DNA of 64,000 nt. Origin: Phoronis australis (lineage: Eukaryota; Phoronida; Phoronidae). Shown here one piece after another: positions 1 to 12,275 of the stretch. The DNA is taken from contig NMRA01000854.1 of assembly GCA_002633005.1 (NCBI GenBank), forward strand, positions 1 through 64,000. The letters run 5' to 3'. Within the stretch, counting starts at the first letter, position 1. Each line of letters opens with the position of its first letter. Made by a program: the position numbers and the translations under genes. A model generated the notes under the pieces. The model saw nothing but the letters and a program-made list of their open reading frames with translations. It did no database searches and was not told where the DNA came from.

Positions 1-2000
1 GCCTCCTAAAACGTCACTTCCGGAGTAGGGGACGAGTAATTTATAAAATTACAAAAGGCTGTAATTAAGTGGAAAATATGTCTAGGATAACCAACCAACC
101 TTATTTTAGCTCAAAATGACATGGAAAAAGGTTGTCTTCGCCTTTAAGTACCATTTACCTGCACGCCCACTCAAGAATTAATGCTTTCCAATGTAGACAG
201 TAGCTGTAAACAAGTTAGCCAAACTACATGTAGCAGGCTATCATCAGCTGGTTGTCCTCGAATGCTTTCAGTCATGAAGCGGACTACTTGGAAATGGGAA
301 AGGCACGGGTACAATATTTTCCTGGCTGTTTTGATCATTTTGCACTGACACCTGGTGCCTAAAATATTAGTTTAGGCTGTTTTTTTAAACTAAAATTCTC
401 ACTAAATGTGCAAGTGTATTCTGGGGAACTTTTTTGAAATTAACTTTTACAACATCTTTAGATGGGTTTTATGCAAAGTTCTCGTTGCCCCCAGAAAGTA
501 GCCACGGAAGTAAAAGATAGGAGAACTGGGACTATGGCCTACGACACTTCCGTTCCCTCATCTGGTATTCTAAATCTGTACACAGATATTGTCAAAGTAG
601 TGCCGAGCTCTCCAATAAGTCAGCCGTAAACACGTCTGTGTAGCCAGCCATAAAGTACATTGGTGTACAAAATAATATTGCAGCGCTTTGAATGGGGCGT
701 TTAATATATTTAAAAGTGTCATGAAAATCTACCACCGGAACGTCAATCAAATCCACATTTAAAACCATAGTTTAATAACCATATCTTGATTAAACACGAA
801 AACTAAAGCAGTCACCAATGTCTCAACATTACTCCCCGACAAAAGACGGTGCTGTAGCTGCATGCAAAAAACGATTTTGACTTTACTTCCACTCCATAAC
901 TGAGAAAAACATTACTTGTTAAAGTAACCACACGTATGAATAGGCCTAAATTAAAGCCCAAAATCACATTTGCCATATGTACGTGTAAGAAAGATTATTC
1001 ATGAAACTACACTGTAACTATACATATTAGTAGGTGAAATTATATATGCCAGTTCGTTAATAATATGTTAGTCCTTGGTCATAGAACATAATGTTTTCGT
1101 GTGGTAAATCAGATGACTCCAAAGCTCTTTGTCCTTTTTTTCCCGTGGAGCCGACAAACTGTATACGGTAGCTTTTTGGGTAGAATACCTGATTTCCGTC
1201 ATACGGCAAACTCAAGGCCATGACTGAGTCCGATTCGCTGAAATTAGAAAAAGAGGAATCGGGTTAATACGTCTATACGGTCTCCTCCAGAGATAACGTA
1301 GAAGCTGGTAAAACGCTATAAAATTATTTGTCAAAAATACTAGCTATGGAGCTTAGTGGGAGATTGCCGCCATCATATATGGAGACGAATGGTGCGAAAG
1401 TCCTTCATATACCAACATGAAAAAGTGAAAAAAGAGAGGAAACGCTAATTGTTAGACGTAGTGGCTCATATGTCGCACTCACATTCGTGGAGCTAACAAA
1501 CTTTCAATGAAAGTTTCCTGTCCTCTATTTTCTGCTTTTTGGAATATTTAATTCACGGTTGTGATGTAAAGTGCTATAAAAAAGTCTAAAGAAGGTAAAA
1601 TGGTAAATCCGATTTTTAAGTAATTTTCCGCGAAATTTGTGCGGATCGCAACCTGCGAAACGTCATTGACAGTTGTAAGTCCATGCCTGAACGTTACCAG
1701 ACAAAGTTGTCATTTATTTTGCACAAGCACACATTTCAGATTAGGCTCCAGTACCATTGAATGTAAAGTTACATCGTCGTTTCTGTACCGGATGTTGATG
1801 TAATAAACGTAGTCTATGTAACACAAATCTCGCTGACGGACGACTACATGGCTATTACGCATACCATTCGCTTCAAGCGTATTTCGGTCAAATCCCCGCT
1901 CAAATTAAAATGATGCGAAAGTACCTGGGATTATTAAGACACTTTCTAACGATTAACTAACGATTTATTTAAGTTTTCAAGTGCAACAAACATTCTTTTT
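1..2000. other. Non-coding, AT-rich; nothing recognised
   Basis: No reading frame of convincing length or family resemblance, no RNA gene and no clear repeat unit was seen on either strand. It is probably intergenic or intronic. Confidence 0.5.
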
Positions 2001-2654
2001 CCAAAAGATAGCTTAGTAACTGTGCACACCATATCCACAACTTAACCGGATGTGATTTTTTCTAAAGTTTGCAGATAAGATGGGAGTGTGACACCTAGGG
2101 ATAAGAAAACTCCCAAAATGAGCTAATAAAAGAAGAAATGAACAAAATACAGCTTATGACATGAAAAATGCTTGTCAATTGATGAAGACACTGTCTTATT
2201 AATCGATGGTCTAATAACAATATCGACGTTTAAGTGCAACAAAGATTATTTTCCTAAAAGATAGTTCAGTAACTCTGGATACCGTGTCCACAGCTTAAGA
2301 CTGAGGTGCTTTTACAGCAAGGGATAAGAAAACCCCAAAAACGAACTGGATTGTTTATTTGAATTTCATGTTGAAGAGGAAATGCGACAATTTTGATTAC
2401 TACAATGAATAAAAATATTAATTCAAATGAACAAAATACATCATGATATGACCACTTTATTTTTAAATACAACAAAAATGAAAAAGAAACGTAAGTTAAG
2501 ACACATCTGTGTTATCTAAATAAGCTGCCTTCAAATTAAAGCTAAACTGCCTGAAGCAAATCTAGTGGCAGCAACTAAAGGTACATGCGGTTGTGATGCA
2601 TGACACGGTCTACTGTTTCATGTGATAAATCCAAAACTCAAAAAGCAATAATTA

Positions 2655-3219
2655 TTCACCCTGCATCTAAGTCGTGATCGTTTGCCACTCTCTTCATCAG
2701 ATGATTCCGTTTCTCTTGGTATGGGATTATGATCTTCATCTAAATAGCTGTCCATACTATCATCTGTCTCAACATCGCCACCACTGTCATGTGCCTCTGT
2801 TTCGACTACAATCTCTGGAATTAACGCAGAGGGAATCTATTCTCCACTGAACCAAACTATGCCAAACTCGCCGTCAACATTTTTCCATCCATTGGTGGAT
2901 GTTTTTTTCCACAATTTGGAGATGAGCGCTACACCATAGTCTAGCGACAAATGCAACTCTATTCTCTGTCCATGTGAAGTGCTAGTTCAGCTTCAGGTGA
3001 TGGAATACTGCTGCCCGCGATGCTCTTAAGCTTCTCAAATTGATGCTTAGCATTGACTTTCGTTTGAAGGCTTTGTCGACGACGTCGAACTGGCGCTTCT
3101 TCAGTGAGACAAGTTTCTGTACTCCTTACAACACACAAAACAAAATCCTGCAAGACTTCTGCTGAGACATCGCGGCTCAATGAAGCAAAAGCTCTCTGGA
3201 ACTTATCACTTTTCGCCAC
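2655..3219 (-). pseudogene. Decayed coding fragment of unknown family
   Basis: On the minus strand an 86-residue frame (3219-2959) starts with ATG and is rich in charged residues, with an RRRRQ motif near its middle. It ends in a stop. A second frame continues from about 2955 to 2655 with only one in-frame TAG; it has a WKNVDGEFGIVWF-like hydrophobic stretch and then a long Asp/Glu/Ser-rich segment ending in basic residues (SGKRSRLR). Together these look like a broken coding sequence carrying one frameshift and one nonsense change. I do not recognise the family. It lies between inverted repeats, so transposon-derived or transposon-captured origin is plausible. A chance pair of frames is the alternative. 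Confidence 0.3.
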
Positions 3220-3828
3220 GATTGTATATGATCTGTTCTCTTCTTTCCTTACAAATGCACAGTATAGTCACATCAAGTGAACACGCGTAGGCCGATGAGT
3301 GCAGCACACACAGCTCTGCCTATCGCAGAAGCAACCTTAGATAAGTTTAAATAAGGCAGATCGCCTTGTCCTATAGTCCCACCCTCCATCCACATCGTGA
3401 ATGTAACTCAATGGACATGGTGTAGGTAAGGAGCAGCACTAGAATGTCAGTGTCAGAAGCTCTTATGACAATGTCGCCAGATGCGGACTTGTGCGCCTCA
3501 ATCATATGAAGGATGGCTCTGGTGTCGGCTGCCTTCAACGAAGTGCCGAGTGCATTCTCCCATCACCCAAAAATATACTTCCCTTTCACCTAGAAGCGGA
3601 CTGTACAAGTTGCACGGCCAATGCTTGGTGAGAAAGACGGGCAGCTGTCGTGTGAATGACTTCCCTTCGAATTGTTTCTTGAAGCTTGAGTTTCTTTTCT
3701 TTTCTGTTCAGATCCTTCTGGAACGAGTTCTCTTCCTACAATAGGGTCTTATTGTCCCTCTGGGTCCAAACACTCCCGTATTATCTACAAGCCCCAGGAA
3801 AATTGCGTCTTAAGTTGTGGATACGGGG

Positions 3829-4052
3829 CCTGTTCCAAGAAACTGATTTGAGTTCAACTGTAAGATTTGTCTCAACTTCCAAACTTTGAAACTTCCACAT
3901 CCGTTAATTAGCCAAAACTTAAATCAAAAACTTAAGTTAAACGTAATATCTTGTCGTTGAAACGGACTTCAGATAATTTTAAGTTTTATCTTAAAATTGG
4001 CTGAAATTTAAAATTTGTCTTAAATAAGTCAGTTTGCTTGGAACGTGCCCAT
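3829..4052. mobile_element. MITE-like element with terminal inverted repeats
   Basis: The left end GGCCTGTTCCAAGAAACTGA is matched in inverse by TCAGTTTGCTTGGAACGTGCC at the right end. The interior is AT-rich and non-coding, with repeated TTAAGT/TTTTAAG motifs. A second right-end copy (GTCAGTTTTCTTGGAACGGG) occurs near 32650-32727. The length of about 220 bp and lack of coding capacity fit a non-autonomous DNA transposon. No clear target-site duplication was seen. Confidence 0.6.
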
Positions 4053-4343
4053 GGTGTTAAACTATCTTTTGGGAAATTCAAAAGATTATTATTGTTGCAT
4101 TAAAAAGTTTAAATAAATCTTTAGTTGGGAGTTAATTAATAGGTGTCTTAATAACATAAGGATTTTTATGCTATAAGTTGTATTTTCAAATAATTTTTTA
4201 TCCATACCAACAATCAAAACTGTTGTATTTCTTTTTCATACAAGTTCATTTTGGGAGTCTTCTTATCCCGTAGGGTCTTATCTGCAAAGGTCAGGAAAAT
4301 GGTGTCTTAGGTTGTGGTGTCCAGAGTTGCTTATCTATCTTTT

Positions 4344-4531
4344 AGATAAGCAACTCTTTGATGCACTTACAAGTTTAAATAAATGGTTTATTGGTCAAGT
4401 GAATTAAACTTGAAACGTATGTTGCACTTGAAATTTTAGATAAGCAACTTTTTGATGCACTTACAAGTTTAAATAAATGGTTTATTGGTCAAGTGAATTA
4501 AACTTGAAACGTATGTTGCACTTGAAATTTT
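4344..4531. repeat. Two-copy tandem repeat, 94-bp period
   Basis: Two nearly identical 94-bp units start with AGATAAGCAACT at 4344 and 4438; both continue through ACTTACAAGTTTAAATAAATG and end with TTGCACTTGAAATTTTA. Only one base differs near the start of each unit, so the duplication is recent or maintained. Confidence 0.85.
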
Positions 4532-5944
4532 AATAAAATTGATTTTTGGTCCTCTTTTGGACCCCACCTAGGGACCAGAGCATTGTGCCACTTAAGACGC
4601 CCCTTTCCGTCAATGGTAGGTGACGTACAATAGAATTATGCACTCCAATATTTTGCACTAAAAAGTGTGAATAAAGTCCTGCTGGCTCTCTAACTACATA
4701 GTCTTTTGGTTTGCATCGCTTGTGCGGGAGGAAATCCTTCGTGAGCGGCTCCTGTTTACCTAAAACGACGGCTCACTACTCCAAAAACATAATGGCTAGA
4801 AATTTAATTGCCGATTTATCATAAAAGATCGTTAAATTTTTGAAACCGTTTAATGTTTTTAGAAAGTTTAGTCACTCAAGAACGGTATAGTTTAGTGCAT
4901 GTGCCTTGCTCGGTTGAATGTTTGAAACACGAGCTTTGTTCTGAGGCCCCGTCGCTTTGCTGATTTTTTTCAGAAAAGCCACAGTAATGTAATGGGCGAC
5001 TCATGTGCCGAAACATCTCGATCTAGGTTATATTTCATGAAGCAATTTAACGTGGCATAGAATGTGAAAACAGACTAAATTGCATGATCCAGTGTGATTC
5101 TCTGCCACTGAAACATAATCAGTTTGTTAACCAGGTACTTTTACAAGCTGTTCGTAAAGATTTTAAATTTCTTGTTTATGTCAAAGCATTTTTCCTTTAG
5201 TTTCAAATTCAGGGGGTCAACAACTGGTTGGACTTCAAAACCACTTGCCCGGACTTCAAAACGCTATGGCCTAGTTGACTGGACCCAAAAAAATGATGGG
5301 CAGTGCTAGAACCAGTTGGCCGAAGATCAAACACATTGGCCAAACTTCCTCAGAGACTCGCTTTGAACGTCTCGAAAGATTCAAGTGACATCTAGTGTAT
5401 ATTTTTCGTACTCGGTTGCTTCTTGTGCTCAAAATCAGCGATTTGTTCGGACATTGTGTTTGAGCACCGGCCAACCCGTTTTAGATCCGGCCAACCAGTT
5501 TTTGGGTACGGCTATCTGAGCAATCAGTTTTGCAGTACCACCAGCTGGCCCTTATATAGAAAATGTGATATTTCCATATTAGGGAAATGTGACCTTTGAC
5601 CATTCTTGAAAGCGACTTCAAAACAGCAGCCAATTTGTCTTCTTTGAGCGTATGCACGAATAATTATAATATCAGGGAAGAATAAGTTAAAACTTTTATG
5701 GGGATGAAAGAGCTTATATTTTGCCTGTGTCTCAAAAATAATGCATCTGACCATTTTTAGAACTTCTTGCAATATTCAAAGTGAATCACTCTCACTTTAG
5801 CATCCCTGCGAAGTACATTGGACGCGATCAGTTTAGAATGTATTTTTACGAGTTCCATGACTCTTTAAACCCTTTTGATGTTTAACCGAACACGTATAAG
5901 TTGATACTGTTATTGCTATTGATACCTGCATGCTAATTGTTACG

Positions 5945-7131
5945 TCACCTGTTAGCTTGATACGACGCCATTCTCCCATAACTACGAGCGCCATCTGCAT
6001 AGACGTATTCGTTTCCATAGAAATTTCTTGAAGTGGAGTCCTTACGTTCGCGACTTTGCCGAAATGGTTTCCGGTCACTGTATTCCGTCATGGGTCGCCT
6101 TACGCGACTATGGTTACGCATCACAGTCTTAGTATGTCGTCGCCTATTCTGACGCTTACACCACTGAATGGAAACGTAGATGATTCCGATTGGTACCAAT
6201 AAGATAAAAAGAGGAGCGCAAGCCGCAATGACAGCAATCTCCCAGTCTTCAATACGCAATGAGCTGTCGTCAATCTCACAATGGGTACCACGCATGCGAG
6301 CTGTGCACGTGCATGACCCATGACCACCATCATCTTCGACGCAGGAGCCTCCGTGCAAACACATGAACTGAGAGCAGGGGATCACGCATGTGACGCCAAG
6401 AAAGTCGTTACTAAGTTTGTTTCGCTCTTCATGTAAACAGATACAAGCATAGGACCCATTCGTGTTCTGGCATTTTGCATATGACGGACATGTATTGGGT
6501 GCTACACACTCGTCCACGTCCTTAACAACCAAGCTCGCCACTTGCGAATATTTTTTCAAATTCGCTTTTATAATCGCTTCAGTTTTCAATAAATTTTTGA
6601 GATCCTCAAACTTGCTCTTTGTCGATGAAACCGGCGCTGTTCTCTCAATTACCAATACATTCACTTCCGCACCAATACTTCCGGGGTAAAATCTAACAAT
6701 AGAGCACCTAACACTGCTGACAACCTCAGAAAAAGTGTCCAAAATAGCACGCTTGAAGTTTATGCTCATGGTAGCTTCCATATCCTTGAACGCTTGACTT
6801 TCTCGGTTGTACAAAGATTCGGTGAAAGTAAGTGTCCGGTTTCCAAGTTTTGTGAAAACAACGTTCACGCCAAAGTTAATTTGCTGGTGTGGTTTGAAGG
6901 TGGTAGTTTGCGACGTTGAGGGATGGGACGTCGTGGATTGTACTGCTGAATGCTCCGTCGTCAAGGGTTGGGTAGTGTTGAACTGAGTCGTTAGAGACTG
7001 TATCGTGGTGGCCTGAGTATTTGTGGGTTGTGACGTGTTGGTGAGCGTAGTTGGAGGCTGTGTGGCGTTGGTCTGTTTAGTTGGAGGTTGTGACGCGGTA
7101 GTCTGTGTTGGTGAGGCATCCGTCTTACAAT
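5945..7131 (-). CDS. Mucin-like SEA/EGF transmembrane protein, 3' terminal exon
   Basis: One long minus-strand exon encodes the last 394 residues of a type I membrane protein. From its first complete codon: a Thr/Ser/Pro/Gln-rich mucin-like stretch (about 1-80, degenerate TTxxTQPPTT units); a SEA domain (84-202) with a G-S-I-G cleavage-type motif at 150-151; an EGF-like domain (204-248) beginning DVDEC, as calcium-binding EGFs do; a second EGF-like domain (252-285); one membrane helix (297-322); and a basic cytoplasmic tail of about 70 residues. The exon probably begins after the acceptor TTGTAG at 7132-7137, so the signal peptide and 5' exons are upstream and were not found. SEA domains usually self-cleave at the Gly-Ser bond, leaving a non-covalent heterodimer at the surface. 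It is odd that SEA, two EGFs and the TM share one exon. The exact orthologue is unknown. Confidence 0.8.
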
Positions 7132-7777
7132 CTACAATTATATCAAAGACATGCATGATTACCAATGTTCGGAGTTCAGCAAATAAATGCGCTGGCCCCC
7201 CGGGTCACTAGTTTGAAAATTTACAGGCCCGACTGCCAAGTTGTTGGCCCTGTTTTCAACAGCCTATCTATGTTTTTCTCAATCTTTTCCTGTACACTAA
7301 ATCCGCATTTGCAATGCTTTTAAATCTAGGTGAGGAGTTGTTTCATCAGTACATAGACTGACTCTCGGCTAGAGTTCTATGAGTAAACAAAGTGAATGGG
7401 GAGTTCGCGGATTTGTTGGCTACAAGATCCAAACTTGTTGGCGTTCAAGAGGTGACAGGTAACAAAATATTGAGTAGACCACATCTACATAGGGCCTATA
7501 TGTGAAATTTTACTGGTGCCCCAAGCCAGCAAAGTTTAAAGGTTACTGGCCCGGCTGCAAATCCCACTGCCGTGTATTTCGAATGCCGATCATTTCCCGA
7601 GCCCTATAAGCAATCCCGGTATTCAGGAATCACCTACAATGAATACAAAAAGTGAAAAGAGTACGAACTTTAGAATTAGCGCGTAAGTAAATAACGACAT
7701 ATCTATCCAACGTTTCGGTTTCTTACTCTAAACCATTGTCAAGGAAACAATTCACAGACTCAAAACAGGCGACACCA

Positions 7778-7930
7778 GCCTCCCGTTCAGTAACGCTAGG
7801 ACCTCGCTAAAAAGCAAGACTTCGCGAGATTGCGTGAGATATTGCCGTGCATTTTAAATAAGAACACGTGACTTTGACTAGGTTTTAGTTAGGTCCTAGC
7901 GTAGGTCCTAGCGTTTACTGAACGCACGCC
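7778..7930. mobile_element. Short MITE with about 27-bp terminal inverted repeats
   Basis: The left end GTTCAGTAACGCTAGGACCT and the right end AGGTCCTAGCGTTTACTGAAC are near-perfect reverse complements, and outer bases extend the match to about 27 bp. The 153-bp interior has no coding potential. A second partial copy of GTAGGTCCTAGCG sits just inside the right end. It is typical of a non-autonomous DNA transposon. Confidence 0.65.
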
Positions 7931-8010
7931 AGGTAGAGAAGAGACTGTACAGGTACACTTCAAAATGCATTGTGAGGAGGAGAGACCAGAAATCAAAACA
8001 GTTGGAGCTC

Positions 8011-8072
8011 AAATGAACCAGTGTTTCTATTGAGGTAACGCAAATGAACCCGTGTTTCTATTGAGGTAACGC
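8011..8072. repeat. Two-copy 31-bp tandem repeat
   Basis: AAATGAACCAGTGTTTCTAT at 8011 is repeated 31 bp later with one substitution, and both copies end in TGAGGTAACGC. Confidence 0.8.
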
Positions 8073-8079
8073 TCAGCAT

Positions 8080-9800
8080 GATTCAACCATATATGCATAG
8101 CCTCCTTTATGAGGAGCCTGAGGGTTGCATTATCCTTGTCTAGCATCTGAACACCAGAGCAATCCATAGTGTGACCAGTTGTCAAGGAATGATTGAGAAC
8201 AGCACTGTGTGTGTCTTTACAGTGTTCTTTGGCTCTGATGTTTTACATTGGAATGACGAACAGTATTCTTGGCAGAGGTGCTTAACTGCTTTACTTTCCT
8301 TGACTAATACAAACCCGTGCTTGTGTATGTATAGACTAATGCAGTGTTATAGAACTTTTTTACCATTTCAAGCACATTCTAGAACTTTCCGGAATCTACC
8401 CAGTCATTCTACAAGCATATAATATTCCAGGCTGCATTAATTACTGTTATGCTATAGTCTTCTAGAAAGTTCCGCATTATACTGTAGTAAACATATAACA
8501 TCATCACTGTACTGAACTCAGGGGTTATGTCAATCAAACAGAACAACAAATTAAAACAAAACAAAACAATACAACTAAAACAGGGTCAGTCCACATTCTG
8601 ACAACGTATCTGTATATATTTCAATTCCAAATTTAAAAACGCCTGCCTTTTACCGTACGATGCCAGCAAGCAATATCAGATAACAAACCTATTTCTGCTG
8701 TGTTGTTTCTTGGTCGATTTTAAGGCATTCACACCGCACTATTTTTGGGAGCTCTGTTGCTGCTATATAACTTAGCTAGGTATAAACTCTCAAATTTAGA
8801 AAAATGACTGTGGATATAGGAAACATGAAATGCAGCATACACTAATTAAGATGAAATAATTTACATTTATAACTGTTTAAGGCGAGAATATTTCTTGAGT
8901 ATTTACATTTACCTGGAAGTAACAGCAACAGGTAAAACGATATCAGATTCAAAATCCACATCATACAGCTAAGTCCACTAGAGGATAGTACTGTCCGTCA
9001 AGCTTCAGGAACACAGTGAAAATCAGCTGAAAAGAAGATGCACAAACCACGAAAAACCCCTACTTTATATAGACTGCTAGAGCAACCTTTTGTTAAGCCT
9101 AGATTGCATACCGCTCAAACGACTGAATGAAACGGCCAACCACAACTGGTCACTATTCACTGTTAAAGATGTCCCATAATAAAACTAGAAGGTTGTCGGA
9201 TCCGTGTTACGACACAGATCTTAGATGGCGAATTTACGTGGAATTTTGGAAGGGAAAGAAAAGTCTTTGTGTTCGAAGTTGAATCAACACTTTGTTTGAC
9301 CGCATTGAAGCACTGAACAGTTACGCTGCAGCCACAAGGCATTTGCTGGTCCGACCTTGTATAGAATTTAAATACAGGGGATATGACAGGTTTGGCGTTT
9401 GGTTTGAGGAATATGTTGAAACTGGTTTGCTTGTGCTTTTGAATGAGAAAAGTCATTTTTTTTGCCATGACCAACTTTTGATGCAAAATGGTGTCTAAGA
9501 AACCGACCGGGTGCGATTTCAGGTGGCTGGCAAACAGATGAAAGTTGTGCAAAAGGTAGCTAGTAAGGGGGTACTATATGACCACATTTATAGGGTTACA
9601 GTTTAGAGAGAACGCGCATTCTGAATCTGTAGTCAGATTTTTTCTAGCACTAGTAGTGGTGGGGGGAGAAAACTGTAATTCGATGTTTTGGTCCTATTTT
9701 TATGCGCTCGGATTTTGTTCCGGTGTGAATTAACCGATTGAAACTCTGGAGCATAATTAAGTTTCAGTTATCATGAGTAGAGCCCCATCCCTAACCCTCC
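8080..9800. other. Non-coding spacer; no supported gene
   Basis: Opposed frames at 9163-9552 (129 codons, minus) and 9292-9498 (plus) overlap each other, lack recognisable domains and have no convincing splice context. Nothing else was recognised. Confidence 0.45.
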
Positions 9801-9810
9801 CCCAGCCCCT

Positions 9811-10143
9811 ATGGTGCCCCACCCATGTGGTAAGGACCCGTCTCCACCTGCTTGTGCCTCGGCAGTAATAATTGTTATGTGCCTCCTAACGTATAACAAG
9901 TGTATCGTGCATGCGCCGCCACGTGACCTTCTGGACATCATCATGAGATTAACTGTCTCCCCCCGCCCCCCAATTTGGCAAAGTGGACAAAAACGTCCGC
10001 CTCAGAGAAACAAGTCCGAGATAACGAGACAAAAGCCCACTAAAAAGGCAGGAACTACCGAAATTCGGTGAAACCGATAATTTTTCGTCCCCCATGAACG
10101 TACCTCGTTGTTATAAAGGTCACATTCCCAAAAATTCGAGCAC
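9811..10143 (+). repeat. Dispersed repeat, copy 1 (related to 33764-34020)
   Basis: Shared landmarks in the same order are a CCCCCC run, AAGTGG(A/G)CAAAAA, GCCTCAGAGAAACAA, AGACAAAAG, AAAAAGGCAGGAA, and a final TTTTTAGGCTGGGT. The 33.8-kb copy has the same series with many substitutions, so this is an old interspersed family. No coding capacity was seen. Confidence 0.65.
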
Positions 10144-10883
10144 CCTTATTTTTAGGCTGGGTACGCGCATGGAGCATACAGTACTTTGCATGATTTAAGA
10201 CTTATTGTTGCTGGATGGTGTCGTTGTAGCGCTGCGAATGCCATATATATGGGAAGCCGGTATATAAGGTAATCCAGGCTCTGATTCAGAGAAACTGACG
10301 ACACTCCGATCATCCAATACACTCGTAACAAGAGGCTATGAAAGGCCCAGCTCGGTATGTTTGAGTCTATTAACTTATGATCGGTCTAGCTTGCAGTACT
10401 AACGCTCCTCGTACGCCTGACTCACTCACCCTAACTCTATCCCCTTTTAAGTTAAAGCTCTACAGTGCAGCTCGTCACGCTTCTCGTCGTTAGGTGCACT
10501 CAGATAATCATTTNACCCTTATTTTTAGGCTGGGTACGCGCATGGAGCATACAGTACTTTGCATGATTTAAGACTTATTGTTGCTGGATGGTGTCGTTGT
10601 AGCGCCGCGAATGCCATATATATGGGAAGCTATATAAGGTAATCCAGGCTCTGATTCAGAGAAACTGACGACACTCCGATCATCCAATACACTCGTAACA
10701 AGAGGCTATGAAAGGCCCAGCTCGGTATGTTTGAGTCTATTAACTTATGATCGGTCTAGCTTGCAGTACTAACGCTCCTCGTACGCCTGACTCACTCACC
10801 CTAACTCTATCCCCTTTTAAGTTAAAGCTCTACAGTGCAGCTCGTCACGCTTCTCGTCGTTAGGTGCACTCAGATAATCATTT
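10142..10883 (+). repeat. Direct duplication of about 370 bp joined by a single N
   Basis: Copy 1 is 10142-10513 and copy 2 is 10515-10883, separated only by N at 10514. They differ by a few substitutions and a 3-bp gap (GCCGGTATATAAGG against GCTATATAAGG). Both begin ACCCTTATTTTTAGGCTGGG and end CAGATAATCATTT. The single N exactly at the junction suggests two alleles placed in series by the assembler rather than a true tandem duplication. Confidence 0.85.
10262..10356 (+). promoter_or_regulatory. Possible TATA promoter and short first exon (repeated near 10631)
   Basis: TATATAAGG is followed about 70 bp later by ATG AAA GGC CCA GCT CG and then a donor-like GGTATGT. The spacing of TATA box, leader, ATG and donor resembles a small first coding exon, and the arrangement is retained in the second copy of the duplicated block. 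No partner exon was identified, so this is a weak call. Confidence 0.2.
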
Positions 10884-10889
10884 CGGTCA

Positions 10890-11957
10890 CTTAGTCTATA
10901 ACTATAACCGTTTACCATGTCCACAGATTCTATGGGAGTATTTTTGGTGACACCTGGATGTATATCTCATTCTGTACCCTGTATTTTCATAAAAGCATAT
11001 ACATGTATTATTATTAGTATTGCATCCCGGAATCGGAAGATTCGGTCCAAAATAAATGCACAACGCTACTCTACAATACCTAATTAAAAACAACGCCTGC
11101 TACAGAAGTAAGATGAACGCTTTCAGAAAATCTTCGAAGATGTTTTGGTTTCTTGGCCGCCTACTGCGGGTGATTGGGCTGCTGTCTGTAGAAAGCCTAT
11201 AAAATCACTTCTGTAGCTTCTTTTGGACGCAATATAATTTTGGTGGTTTTAGTGCCATTAAATGATAACAATATTTTAACCGTTTGGAACTTGATAAAGA
11301 TTATATATCTGAATCAAAATGTTAATAACTTTACAATTGCAAGGCTTCTTCATTAAGTTCATCAAGTTTCATGTAATATTGTTATAATTGGCATGATCCC
11401 GTTGTAGCCCAATGTCAATCCTGCGTGAGAACGAATCAGCTGTCTTGCGCTATGTATGGATTTGAGCAAGGTATGGATGACGTCATCCATTTTGCCGCGC
11501 AAGTGGTCGGGGGTGGAATATGTCCGCAATTACACGATAAATATACCTGCGCCGCCGGGCAGGATTCGGCCGAGTAGTGAAATACTAATGCCTGGGCCCC
11601 AGTGCACAATCTACAATAATTGTTGCGCCAAACAGCTAGTGTCCGAGTTAAATGAAAGTCCGATTAATGCCGTCAGGCAGGCGCGTCGATAGCAACCGAC
11701 TCGGAGGTCCCGTCGTCCAGGTGACGTACTCCGGGCCCAATGGCAATGCGGACGATCTTTGTCACCTACGCCGTCTACGGGAAACCCTCCCTGGCCCGGC
11801 GACTGGTTTTCTGACATGCCAAGCCAAGTACGACATCAGTCCAATTTTTCAGTGTAATAAGTCCCCGATTGATTTCAGTAGGCCTAATAATTCTTTAGCC
11901 AACAAAAGCCAAGAATAATTATTGTAATAAATCGCAGTTGAGTCAAAGATACTATAT
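10890..11957. other. Non-coding spacer; nothing recognised
   Basis: Short overlapping frames near 11456-11918 show no family resemblance. No RNA gene was recognised. Confidence 0.4.
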
Positions 11958-11958
11958 C

Positions 11959-12275
11959 CCCAGTGGCGGATCTAGGCATGATATCATAAAGGGGGGGGGC
12001 AACAATCCGAAGATGACGTCGGCAAAGCGTGCTTGTGTTTGCAGCAGAGACCCGAAAGTTGCGGGGACCGGTCTTGTAACCCTTCTGTTCAGAAAATCTG
12101 CTGTTGGACTAAAATTAAAAAAAACGGGAACGNNNNNNNNNNNNNNNNNNNNNNNNNNNNNNNNNNNNNNNNNNNNNNNNNNNNNNNNNNNNNNNNNNNN
12201 NNNNNNNNNNNNNNNNNNNNNNNNNNNNNNNNNNNNNNNNNNNNNCCCCCCCCCTCCCCCCTAAATCAGCCCATG
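11959..12275. mobile_element. G/C-run-containing short element interrupted by an assembly gap
   Basis: The left end AGTGGCGGATCTAGGC runs into a run of nine or more G. After the gap, a C-rich run leads to CCTAAATCAGCCCATG, which resembles the left end in inverse. A related half-copy (GAGGCGGATCTCAGG followed by a C run) lies near 19872-19900. This fits a small TIR element whose homopolymer core could not be assembled. Confidence 0.4.
12133..12245. other. Assembly gap (113 N)
   Basis: A run of N with a G run upstream and a C run immediately downstream. Frames crossing it are artefacts. Confidence 0.99.

Larger units (their letters stand above)
2010..4380. repeat. Inverted repeat pair (about 2010-2340 and 4230-4380)
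   Basis: The left part contains two diverged direct copies (near 2010-2130 and 2235-2350) of a block with AAAAGATAGCTTAGTAACT, a stretch CCACAACTTAA and GGGATAAGAAAACTCCCAAAA. The reverse complement of the same block appears near 4230-4340 (TTTTGGGAGTCTTCTTATCC, then TTGTGGTGTCCAGAGTTGC), with a weaker copy near 3740-3820. The arms bracket the decayed coding fragment at 2.65-3.2 kb and a small TIR element, which suggests a degenerate DNA transposon or nested elements. Boundaries are approximate and no target-site duplication was identified. Confidence 0.5.

Noticed and set aside
9163-9552. A 129-codon minus-strand frame
   Set aside because: It overlaps an opposed open frame and shows no domain, plausible composition or splice support.
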